Source: Helianthus annuus
Lineage: Eukaryota > Streptophyta > Magnoliopsida > Asterales > Asteraceae
Length of the DNA: 64,000 nucleotides
Assembly: GCF_002127325.2 (NCBI RefSeq)
Contig: NC_035436.2
Span: forward strand, 20,867,645-20,931,644
Direction: 5' to 3'
The number at the start of each line of letters is the position of its first letter. Position 1 is the stretch's first letter. The position numbers and the translations under genes are program-made. Positions 1 to 10,403 of this stretch are shown in pieces. The notes beneath the pieces were generated by a model. That model ran no database searches. It saw only the letters and a list, made by a program, of their open reading frames with translations, and was not told the origin of the DNA.

Positions 1-862
1 AGGGTTGGCAGCTGCTAACGCCACCCCTTGGAACGATTTCAAGGAACTAATCAAACGGGAATACTGCACACGTGATGACATCCACAAGTTAGAAGTGGAG
101 TTCTTTAATTTGAAAATGACAGGGTCAGAGATTGAGGCATATACGAAAAGGTCAAACGAGCTGGCCATCTTGTGTCCAACTATGGTGGACCCTCCTATCA
201 AGCGCATTGAGTTGTATCTCAAAGGACTAGTACCGGAAATTAAAAGTCATGTGACATCGGCCAACCTTGCTACTATCCAGGATATCACTCGCCTTGCTCA
301 TCGCCTCACGGATCAGGCAGTGGAACAAAACAAGCTGCCCAAACGTATCAGTGCTACTAATGCTACTACTTCCGCTACTCCCAGTGACAACAAGCGGAAA
401 TGGGATGGGGATTCCAGCAAGGTTTCAGCTACAGCTCAGTCTCAGGCACAGCAGCGAAAGACTGATAACTACCAGAGCCCTGGTCAGCAATTTTCTGGTA
501 GTCAAAGACAGGGTGGATATAGAGGAAATCTCCCAAGGTGCAATACATGCAACAGGCACCACAATGGCCAGTGCAACAAGGGTCGTTGTCAGAGGTGTCT
601 CAAGATGGGTCATGAAGCTAAAGATTACAGGAGCTCACGACCTGCGAATCAGAACCAGCAACAACAACCACCAGCTCCACGAAACCAGCAGCAACAACAA
701 CAACGAGGCAATAGGGGATGCTTTCAGTGTGGTGCTGAAGGCCACTTCAAGCGGGACTGCCCCCAGTTAAACTAGAATCAGAACAACAACAACAATAATC
801 AGGGTAATGGGAACAACAATGGGGGAAACAATAACGACAACGGCGCTAGGGGTCATGCATTT
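1..862 (+). pseudogene. Ty3/gypsy gag, 3' part (truncated by window start)
   Basis: This is the nucleocapsid-bearing part of a gypsy Gag protein, which would package the element RNA in virus-like particles. The reading frame is already open at the window start, so the N-terminus lies outside. A capsid-like helical segment is followed by a Gln/Asn-rich linker and two CCHC zinc knuckles. The first (CQRCLKMGHEAKDY, around 590-630) has lost its last cysteine, which reads Tyr. The second (CFQCGAEGHFKRDC, around 718-760) is complete. A TAG at 773-775 interrupts the frame, but the same frame continues through an Asn-rich stretch into protease, so this stop is a nonsense mutation (CAG to TAG expected). 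A separate functional gag is unlikely because the same element carries several more stops downstream. Confidence 0.85.
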
Positions 863-3800
863 GTGCTGGGTCAGGGTGAAGCAAGGAATGATCCTAATGT
901 GGTGATGGGTAAGTTCCTTCTCGATGACTTTTATGTTACTGTTTTATTTGATTCGGGTGCGGATACCAGTTATATGTCTCTGAAAGTTAGTCAAATTCTC
1001 AAGCGCACACCAACACTTTTGAACACAAAACGTGTCGTAGAGTTAGCTAACGGTAAAAGTCTAGAGGACACACATATAGTTCAGGGTTGTAATCTTATCC
1101 TCGTTGGTCAGACTTTCTCTATCGATCTCATTCCTATAGTTCTGGGTAGTTTCGACATCGTCATTGGGATGGATTGGTTATCCCAACAGCAAGCAGAGAT
1201 CCTATGCAAAGAGAAGATTGTTCGTATTCCCCGTTCTGGTAAAGAACCTCTCGAAGTTCAAGGCGACAAGAGTGGTGTTGTGGTAGGCATCATCTCCTTC
1301 CTTAAGGCCCAGAAGTGTTTACGCAAGGGCCACACCGCTATTTTGGCACTTGTTACTGATGCATCAACGAAAGAGAAGAGATTAGAGGATATTCCAGTAG
1401 TGCGTGATTTTCTTCAAGTGTTTCCTGAAGATTTACCTGGGCTACCGCCTCATCGCCAGGTCGAATTCCAGATCGAGCTAGCTCCAGGAGCAGCACCAAT
1501 AGCTCGTGCACCGTATCGCTTAGCCCCATCAGAATTGGAAGAACTATCCGCACAACTACAAGAGCTCTTGGATAAGGGCTTTATTCGTCCTAGCTCTTCG
1601 CCTTGGGGAGCTCCAGTGTTATTTGTGAAAAAGAAAGACAGTACCTTCAGGATGTGTATAGATTACCGCGAACTAAACAAGGTGACTGTGAAGAATCGCT
1701 ATCCTCTTCCACGTATTGATGACTTGTTCGACCAGTTGCAAGGGTCGAGCTACTACTCGAAGATTGATCTAAGGTCAGGCTACCATCAACTGAGACTCCG
1801 GGATGAGGACGTCTCCAAAACAGCATTCAGAACTCGCTACGGCCACTAGTTATGCCATTCGGGTTAACAAACGCGCCTGCAGTTTTCATGGATCTTATGA
1901 ATAGAGTATGCAAGCCTTACTTGGATAAGTTCGTTATAGTTTTCATCGATGACATCCTGATCTATTCTAAGAGTCAGGAGGAACACGAGCAACATTTGCG
2001 ACTTATTCTGGAACTCCTTTGATCAGAACAGCTGTACGCCAAGTTTTTGAAATGCGACTTCTGGCTTCGTGAAGTCCACTTTCTAGGCCACGTGGTAAAC
2101 AAGGATGGGATTCATGTTGATCCATCCAAGGTAGACTCGATTAAGAACTGGCCTGCACCGCGCACACCAACGAAAATTCGCCAGTTCTTGGGTTTGGCAG
2201 GCTACTACAGAAGGTTCATCAAAGACTTCTCAAAGATTGCACAGCCGCTTACACTACTGACACAGAAAGGTGTTACTTATCATTGGGGTAATACACAGGA
2301 AACAACTTTTCAACACTTAAAGGATAGACTATGCAGCGCACCTATTCTTTCATTGCCAGAGGGCACAGACGATTTCGTGGTTTATTGTGACGCATCAATA
2401 CAGGGTCTTGGTTGTGTATTGATGCAACGGGATAAGGTCATTGCTTACGGTTCGCGCCAACTTAAGATCCACGAACGGAACTATACTACGCACGATTTAG
2501 AGCTGGGAGCTGTTGTTTTCGCGCTTAAGATATGGAGACATTACCTGTACGGTACCAAGTGCACCATCTACACTGATCACAGGAGTCTCGAGCATATTTT
2601 CAAGCAGAAGGAATTGAACATGCGTCAACGTCGATGGGACGAACTACTGAATGATTACGAATGTGCCATCAAGTACCATCCAGGCAAAGCCAATGTTGTG
2701 GCTGACGCCCTTAGTCGAAAAGACACTGCACCTAGACGCGTACGAGCATTACAACTTACCATCCAATCTAGTCTTCCGGCACAGATACGAGATGCTCAGG
2801 TAGAAGCATTGAAACCAAAAAACGCCAGGGCTGAAGCCCTACGCGGCTCAAGGCAACGGTTAGAACAAAAGGAAGACGGCGCCTACTACGTAACAGGACG
2901 CATTTGGGTCCCACTGTATGGCAACTTACGCGAGCTCGTAATGGATGAAGCACATAAGTCTCGCTACTCGGTACATCCAGGTTCGGATAAAATGTACCAC
3001 GATCTCAGAACTACGTATTGGTGGCCTAGCATGAAAGCCCACATAGCAACTTACGTTAGCAAGTGTTTGACTTGTGCGAGAGTCAAGGTCGAATATCAAA
3101 AACCATCAGGCCTACTTCAGCAACCAAGGATAGCAAAATGGAAATGGGAAGAAATTTCCATGGATTTTGTTACTGGTCTGCCTAGGTCCCAGCGTGGAAA
3201 CGATACTATTTAGTGATCGTGGATCGACTCACAAAGTCTGCACACTTCTTGGCTATCAAGGAAACAGACAAGTTCTCAACTTTAGCAGACATTTACTTAA
3301 AAGAAGTGCTTTCGAGGCACGGGGTGCCAACCTCCATTATTTCCGATCGTGATGCCCGTTTTACTTCAGAACTGTGGCAAGCGATGCACAAATCTTTTGG
3401 CTCACGGTTAGACATGAGCACAGCTTATCACCCTTAGACGGATGGGCAGTCTGAGCGTACTATTCAAACTCTAGAAGACATGCTTCGGGCATGTGTTATC
3501 GATTTAGGCAACAGCTGGGAAAAACATCTCCCATTGGTGGAGTTTTCGTATAACAACAGTTACCACACCAGCATTCAAGCCGCTCCATTTGAGGCATTGT
3601 ACGGGCGTAAATGCCGATCACCTCTTTTTCGGGCAAAGGTGGGTGATAGTCAGATCACGGGTCCAGAAATGGTAGTAGACGCAACGGAAATAATTGCGTA
3701 GATACGACAACGAATGGCGGCAGCTCGTGACCGTCAGAAAAGCTACGCTGATAAGCGTAGGAAACCTCTAGAATTTCAGGTCGGGGACCGGGTTCTACTT

Positions 3801-4313
3801 AAAGTCTCACCCTGGAAGGGTGTGGTTCGTTTTGGTAAATGAGGCAAGCTCAATCCGCGATATGTAGGACCGTTCGAAATCATTGAGAAAATCGGCAAGG
3901 TGGCCTACAAACTGAACCTACCAGTAGAACTCGGTGGAGTTCACAACGTTTTCCACGTGTCGAATCTGAAGAAGTGCCTGTCAGATGAGACCCTTATAGT
4001 TCCTTTGAAGGAGCTCACTATCGACGATCAGTTGCGATTCGTCGAAGAACCTGTTGAAATCACGGACCGGGATGTTAAGGTCCTCAAGCACACCAGAATA
4101 CATCTTGTTCGAGTTCGTTGGAACTCCCGTCGTGGCCCAGAGTTCACCTGGGAACGAGAAGATCAAATGAAACTTAAGTATCCCCAATTGTTCAAGAACA
4201 ATGCAACTACTACTGAGGCGGAAGCTACTGCGGAATTTCAGGACGAAATTCCAAATCAACGGTGGGATGATGTGACACCCCAGGAAAACCAGGAAACAAC
4301 GCAACACAACTAG
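863..4313 (+). pseudogene. Ty3/gypsy pol (PR-RT-RNase H-INT-chromodomain), Tekay-like, inactivated
   Basis: Domains run in normal chromovirus order. Aspartic protease carries LFDSGAD (around 950). Reverse transcriptase carries the [10 protein letters not shown] active-site block around 1950. RNase H has VVYCDAS around 2380. Integrase has an HPGSDK...CLTC zinc region around 2970-3090, SDRDARF around 3345 and TDGQSERT around 3440. The C-terminus has a chromodomain-like block ending GPEFTWERE near 4150, typical of the Tekay/Del group. It is dead: a short deletion after 1846 removes residues before the RT active site, there is a frameshift with stop near 3211, and nonsense codons lie at 2020-2022 (TGA), 3435-3437 (TAG), 3699-3701 (TAG) and 3840-3842 (TGA). 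The 5' LTR lies outside the window. Confidence 0.88.
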
Positions 4314-4344
4314 CTTCCTCAGTAACCACGTGCTAAATTTCGGG

Positions 4345-4371
4345 ACGAAATTTCTTTCAAGTTGGGGATAA
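4345..4371 (+). other. 3' end of gypsy internal region, PPT-like sequence
   Basis: A short purine-rich tract (AAGTTGGGGATAA) sits directly before the LTR start TGTGACA. This is the position where plus-strand DNA synthesis is primed in LTR retrotransposons. The tract is short and includes pyrimidines, so the assignment rests mainly on position. Confidence 0.5.
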
Positions 4372-6651
4372 TGTGACAACTCGAGTTTCCAAGGTCTTTA
4401 CTTGACACATCACTTGTTTTGTGAATTGTTTTTCGTAATTCTTCGCGGTATAACTTGTTCATGTTTGACATATGTAATTATCTTATAAGTTGCATTAAAC
4501 ATAACTTTGTGTATTTGGTGTTGTACTGTTATTATATGCATATATGTGCACACAACGAAGCTTAATCTTCGCCATAACACCCACTCGACGAAGATTAACC
4601 TTCGCCACCCACACATACTCGGCGAACATTGAACCTTCGTCACACCAACTTTCCGGCGAACACTGAAACCTTCGCCAACCACACTCACATGACGAAGCTT
4701 GAGGAAGCTTGTAACCTTCGCCACACCCATCATTACGAAGAAGGTTGTAACCTTTGTCGGGAAACTTATAACCTTCGTCGGGCACGGGGAAACTTATAAC
4801 TTTCGTCAGGAACGGGCCTCGGCCCAGGGAAGTTTGGCCCAACTCTTCGCCGTATATTGAAACTGATCGTGCATCAGTTACGTTTAACTTTCTCAAACCC
4901 TAGAGTCTATCTCTCTCTCCTTGCTTCTGTGCGACGGCAACACCGAGTTCCTCAAACCCTCAATACATCAACCCATTATTCTGTCTATCTCGGTTAGTTC
5001 GCACACTATTGTTGAATTACATGTTTGTATTTGTTTAGAATCCTAGTTGGTGATGTTCTGTGAATTGAGATTACATGTTCTTAGATATAGAATAGGATCT
5101 TGTAATGTTGTTGAACCTATTAGAATGATTCGTTAACTGATGTAGATGGACGGTTGTCTTCGATATGTTACTGATGTGTTGTATCATGATGTTGATGATC
5201 TGTTGTGTTGTAGTCTGATGTTGATGACCTGATGTGTTGTTTCATAACTGTTGATGATTGATCATGTAATTGTTAGAATGTAATTAGGGTTTCTGTGTAC
5301 TGCTGACGACGATGATCATGTTTGCCTGGGGAACTTTCAGTGAGGAAGGTTAAGGTTCCTCAGTAAGGAAGGTTAAGGTTCCTCGTGAACCTGTAAGTAC
5401 TTTAAGGTTCCTCGTAAGGTCTATACGTAGCAGTAGTTCTGTATGATAACTCCGTTAGTGTGATAACTCTGTTAGTATGTTAACTCTGTTAGTGTGATAA
5501 CTCTGTTAGTATGTTAACTCCGTTAGTGTGATAACTCTGTTGGTATTTTAACTCTGTTATGCATGTTAAGAAGGTAAACACAGTTAGTCTATTAACTGTG
5601 TTAATGTCTGTTAACTCTGATTGATTAACTAACACTGTTAGCTTATTACTCCTGTTATATATGTTAATCCTGTTAAGTTTGTTAACCTTGTCAAGTATGT
5701 TAAAGAATAACCATGTTAGTATAAACTGTGAAGGACATTTATGTGGAACATGAATTGCATGGAAATGATTAACTGCTTACCTGATGCATGATGTTAACCG
5801 TCAAACACACTTTGTGACATAGATTGCATGTGAATCGTTACGAACTTAAACTGATTATGTGTACGTGCATCCCATAGGACTTGACTGATTACTGTGAGCA
5901 CATAGTTTAGCATACCGAGCAAACCAAGGTGAGTTCACACTCTTACCAAGGCATGGGATTCCCGGGGTTGGGAATGGGATTGAATGATTACTTGTACTTA
6001 CATCACTACTGAAATACGTACCACTGACCTCGTTAGGTGTAGGACACCTATAGATACAGCTAGACTAGTAAAACACGGGAAGCCCCCACTAATCTTCGCA
6101 CACATGTCTGTGAGACCGCGATACAAATACTAATCTTCGCACACATGTCTGTGAGACCGCGATACAAATACAAATACAACTAGTCTAGGATACATTGGAA
6201 ACCCCCACTAACCTTCGCATACATGTCTGGGAGACCGCGATACGAATTAATACGATACCTGGTACAGAACGAACAAATGATTTACAAAACGAATACTATA
6301 ACTAAACAACCAACTGTGAACTCGCTCAACTTTGTTGTTGACTCGTTGTTACATGCCTTGCAGGTCGTTAGGTACTCATGGAGCTTGCACGGGGAGGCAC
6401 AGTCGTTGTTGGACATGGATCGTGGATGCCATGTTAAACGTTTATGACATTTCAAACATATTACTTACGTTGGGTTTTACATTTATGTTTCCGCTAAACG
6501 TTGATACTATACTTTTGTTTTGAACACCTTTCATATTGTTTGGTTGAATTACATTTACTATTTACATTGTTCAATATGATTGGTGGCTTAATCCTGGTCA
6601 GTTACGCCTCCAGGCGGTGATACTCCGCGTGTGGATTTTGGGGGTGTGACA
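4372..6651 (+). repeat. 3' LTR of the first gypsy element
   Basis: It starts TGTGACAACTCGAG and ends GGGGGTGTGACA, i.e. TG...CA with the inverted ends TGTGACA/TGTCACA also shown by the other gypsy element in this window. The length of about 2.28 kb cannot be checked against the 5' LTR, which is outside. Inside are several tandem motifs: CGAAG/CTTCGCC repeats (about 4553-4815), GGTTAAGGTTCCTC repeats (about 5340-5415), CTCTGTTAGTGTGATAA repeats (about 5445-5600) and three copies of a roughly 60-bp unit with ATCTTCGCACACATGTCTG (about 6075-6240). No gene is seen in it. Confidence 0.7.
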
Positions 6652-6955
6652 CCCGCCACCGCCGTCGCCGCCACCCACCGTCGCCACTGCCACCTCCGAT
6701 CATCGCCACCACCCACCTTTGATTATCGCCGCCACCATTGCCACTGCCACCTCCGATCACCGCCGCCACTGCTATCAACCGCCACCACCACTGCCACCCC
6801 CGACCACTGTCGTCGCTGCTACCAACTCCGACCACCCCCGCGACCACCATCGCCACCGCCACCATTTACCTCCACCGTAATCATCCACCACCACCACCGT
6901 TGTCACCATCCGCCGTCGTCTCCACCCACCACCACTGACACCTAGAACCACGCAC
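6652..6955. repeat. CCACCG-rich low-complexity tract
   Basis: About 300 bp of degenerate CCACC/GCCACC repeats with strong strand asymmetry (C and A on +). It opens long frames on both strands, translating to His/Pro/Thr runs (+) or Gly/Trp runs (-). These come from composition and have no recognisable domain. It begins exactly at the gypsy LTR end. Confidence 0.75.
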
Positions 6956-7624
6956 CATCATCACCCATCACTGACCACCGTCATCTGATTTTATTCCTTC
7001 GTCTTTTTTCGCATACCAAACAATAAAAAGTAATTATTCATTTCATTCACACATAGTAACTAAATAAGACATGAAATGGTAATAATTAATTTCATTACCT
7101 CATCAATTTCATTACCTCAAACAGAAACTATTTCACTACCTTACCGCTTTGGTGATATGCTAACATACGCTTACTAAAGTATTTCACTACATTTCCGCTT
7201 TGGTGTTATACTAATAAGTGGTGGTGTAATTTACATTGAATTACATAAAACGCACATGTTTTTTTCCAGTTGTCCCACATTAGTTATTATACATAGAAAT
7301 AGTCTAACACAAGTTGTTGAAAGTCAGATTTTTCCCTTTCGACTAGTTTGGTAGCTTGATGCTTAATTCATTTGATAAAATAATGATGACAACTTTTTTA
7401 AATGTCTCAACTCTAGTAAGTGGAAATTTTTTCGACGTTAGTTTGAGAAAGTGTTTTATGTCATATTTGTCTTGTCATTGTACTTCTAATTATTTTAGCT
7501 CTTATACTTTTAATTTTTATGTCATATACTTTCAACTTTGTATTATATTATTATCTCATCTACCTTTAGTTTTATCTTGTGTAAGTTAAATAGTTGTTGG
7601 AATCATTTTCAAATCATATGGTAT
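6956..7624. other. AT-rich intergenic DNA with a dispersed repeat copy
   Basis: No gene is visible. The part from about 7130 to 7390 is homologous to about 52735-53000. Shared blocks include GCTTTGGTGATAT, TGTCCCACATTAG and AATAGTCTAACAC. The class of this dispersed repeat is unknown. Confidence 0.5.
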
Positions 7625-7925
7625 TTCCACCATTTGATTATAACGATCCTAACTTATGAATTATATCACGTCATTCTCAACTATCAATTTATTTTTCTCT
7701 GAAACTCCTAAATTAATTGAATCCTACCCAAGTTAGCTGACGTCAGATGTCACGTTACTAAATAAGTGCCACATCAGATGTCACGTCAACAAAAAACGAC
7801 ATCAGATACCACGTCAGTAAATAAGAGCCATATTAGATGTCACGTCACCAAATAAAGTGTCACATCATATGTCACGTCAACAAAAAGGCCACGCCAAACG
7901 CCACGCCACTAAACAAGTGCCACAT

Positions 7926-7965
<40 letters not shown>

Positions 7966-8072
7966 AGTGGTTTTAGGATTTAATTAATTTGGGAGTATCA
8001 GAGGAAAATAATCTGAAAATTGGGAATGACGGGATACAATTCATAAGTTGAGGGTGCTATCGATCAAATGAT
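7625..8072. mobile_element. Foldback element with poly(A) and internal tandem repeats
   Basis: Two diverged inverted arms of about 100 bp (about 7625-7728 and 7970-8072) face each other. For example, AACTTATGAATT and CCTAAATTAATTGAATCC in the left arm match ACAATTCATAAGTT and GGATTTAATTAATTT in the right. Between them are about seven copies of a 25-30-bp repeat built on CACATCAGATGTCACGTCA (7735-7925) and a run of about 35 A (about 7928-7963). No coding sequence is present. No clear target duplication was found, so the superfamily is open. Confidence 0.6.
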
Positions 8073-8144
8073 TAAAGTTGAGTTTATTTAAATCCTATAT
8101 TCTAAATATAATATGTTTTGTTGTCTTTTACTTCATCATCCAAA

Positions 8145-8424
8145 CTAGTATTTGGGACCCGTGTTTTGTGACGGGACCGTTAAGCCGAACAAAGAGTAAA
8201 CGTGTAAAAATGTTGAATCACGGACGCGCATTACGATGTGTTAACTCATAAAAAATTAGACCAAATTGTAAAACATAGAAAAGAATAACTATGTCGGCTT
8301 AGGACCGGCGAGTTGTAACGGGGCAGTTAAACCACCAAAAAAGTATATGTAAAAATGTTGAATCACACATGCACATTGCAACATGTTTACTCGCAAGATT
8401 TAGACCGAAACGTGAAACGAAAAA
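8145..8424 (-). mobile_element. Helitron 3' terminus (fragment, continues beyond copia insertion)
   Basis: Read on the minus strand, a CCCGT/ACGGG hairpin is followed by CTAG and a flanking T, the signature of Helitron 3' ends. The terminal region is repeated once in tandem: the block with TAAAAATGTTGAATCAC recurs at about 8205 and 8350. The copia element at 8425 is inserted in it. The matching 5' end was not located, so the extent to the right of 16113 is unknown. Confidence 0.5.
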
Positions 8425-9806
8425 TGTAGGAACCGTTCGCGTAAATAAATAAAATAAACAAATTTTTATTACTGATTACAATACAGAAATTAGGAAAAAT
8501 AACAACTATTACAATTACAACTGAAATAAAACACAATACAAGAAGGGGTAGAAACAGAAGGGCTGAGTCACGTGTACACACGCTTCCCTTAATACAAATT
8601 CCGAGTCTCCCAGGAGTACGCGTTTTGTTTCCCAGGGTACAACAGCCGGAGCAGTAGTACTGCTGGAATTCGCCTACAACCCGAAGGTTACCTTGAAAGC
8701 TGCAAGAAAATTCTAGAGAGAAAGTTTAGATTGCTGTTGTGTAGCTGGTATTCGTTGGTGTGTCCTTCAACAAGGTATGGAGCTATATTTATACAGCTCC
8801 CGATTTGAAACAGCCAAAAAACGAATTAAATGAGAGGTTTAAATTGCATTAAACGTCTTCAATGCAATTTAATACGTCATTTAATTCTCAGTCAAAGCCT
8901 ATTAACTCGTCAGTTACAAAGCTGGACTGAAACTGCACTGTCATTCAATGTTGGAAGCTTCTGCGCGCGCGCGCGCGCCCAGTTCTGCACACCCATGCGC
9001 GGTGCGTTCTCTTGGCTCATTGGCCATGCGCGCATGCGCCATGTCACCATGCGCGGTGCGTCCTCTTGGCTCAAGTCCATGCGCGCGTGCGCCACGTCAC
9101 CTGTGAGCCTATACGTGCGCGCCACACAGTCGCGCCGTATTGGCTAACTCTGGTGCGCCGCGCACGACACAGCAGGACCCATGCACCATGCGCGCAACCG
9201 CGCGCCTCGTGCCATGTGTACTCGCGCGCGCATGCGCATGACTGCCACGTCATGCGCCGCATCACCTACCACTTGGTCCTTGCAACCCTTGTGCTCCACC
9301 ACGCGCGCGCGGTAAAAAATACAAAGGCGGCTCTCAAGCGGCTCGCGGCGATGCAAGCGTGCGAAGTGCGCCATCAAAGCGCCACATTGCGCCTCATCGC
9401 CCACGCCACGCGCGCGCGCGCGAGCGTGTGCGAGTGCGAGTTAGGGTGCTCCGCACCCTTCGCGAGGACACTAGTGTGTGCTTCCATGAAACAATAAGGA
9501 TGGAGAGTTCCACCTTAAATACCCATTTAAGTTCCATCTCTCCTCCTATGTGGGACAAGGTGCTACTTTCCCTTTTGTTTCAGCATTCAATGTTTCAAAC
9601 ACCCAACTTTGAGCATCGATATCTCATTCATCTTAGCTCGGTTTTGGACGTGGTTTAGTTCGTTGCGAAGCTCTTCCAACATAGAACACAAACCCATAAA
9701 TAAATATATAAAACCCGCTCATTTTATTATATTTATTTCTAGTCCAAAGTAGGAAAAAATTATTTCCTATATTTGTGAAAATGTTATTTTCACATATTTT
9801 CCAACA
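8425..9806 (-). repeat. 3' LTR of copia-1
   Basis: 1,382 bp. It contains a strikingly CG-rich block (about 8960-9470) with runs of alternating CG, e.g. around 8963-8978 and 9409-9422, in otherwise AT-rich DNA. Compared with the other LTR it retains about 63 bp and about 55 bp of extra sequence within this block, next to repeated ATGCGCGGTGCGT motifs. Long frames here are compositional. Confidence 0.92.
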
Positions 9807-9865
9807 ATCCCCCACATGAAAAATGCTATTTTTATCAAATTTCCAACAATCCCCCACATGTATGC
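9807..9865 (-). other. Polypurine tract of copia-1, present twice
   Basis: On the minus strand CATGTGGGGGATTGTTGGAA lies at the junction with the 3' LTR, giving a G-rich primer for plus-strand synthesis. The same block with the LTR-like start TGTTGGAAA recurs about 40 bp upstream (9838-9860). The copy touching the LTR is the likely functional one. Confidence 0.65.
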
Positions 9866-10403
9866 AAATGGATCTTTTTCTTACACTTTTCAACGATAAA
9901 CTTCGACAGTTGAGTATTCAAGATAGGTAGGTTGAAGCCTTTGAACCTTCTTTTGTGAAGCGCACTTAGCTTACTAGCGGTGTGTAGACGCGATGTCCTT
10001 GAACATACCCCCATTTGTGTAAACGACAATACACTTCACACAATACTGTCCCTGGTTTGGCCAACTCCTCATTGTCGTGTCCTATTATGGTCCTGGAACA
10101 CTAGCCTGGTTCTGCGAGAGCTCTAGGATTTGCGCACCCCACAAATCCATTTGAAGCGACCCCACTTCTCTCTAACATAGGTGATTCCCATGAATCATTA
10201 AAAGCATCATGGTTATTTGATTTCCCGAAATCATTAACCTTAATATGCTTAACCTCACTTCATGTCACTGATTGGAATGGACTAGGAAGTATATGTAACT
10301 CCCTTTTATTTAGTTTGGGGTACTCCCCCACAGTGACTCCGTTTTGGTAATATGATTAAGTTGTCCTATTGAACTTAGATCTTGGGATCTCCAGTCAACT
10401 AAG
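9866..10403 (-). other. 3' untranslated internal region of copia-1
   Basis: About 540 bp between the pol stop and the duplicated polypurine tract. No ORF with recognisable domains is seen. Confidence 0.6.

Noticed and set aside
6075..6240. Three repeats with ATCTTCGCACACATGTCTG as a CRISPR or regulatory array
   Set aside because: Tandem duplication inside an LTR; the intervening sequences are also repeated.
6602..6945. Overlapping frames of 66-104 codons on both strands as a proline- or glycine-rich protein
   Set aside because: Explained by CCACCG low-complexity DNA; no start context, domain or intron structure.
8830..9497. Long frames on both strands in the CG-rich LTR block (and their copies at 15350-15960)
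   Set aside because: High GC removes stop codons in all frames. The peptides are Arg/Ala/His-rich and overlap on both strands.
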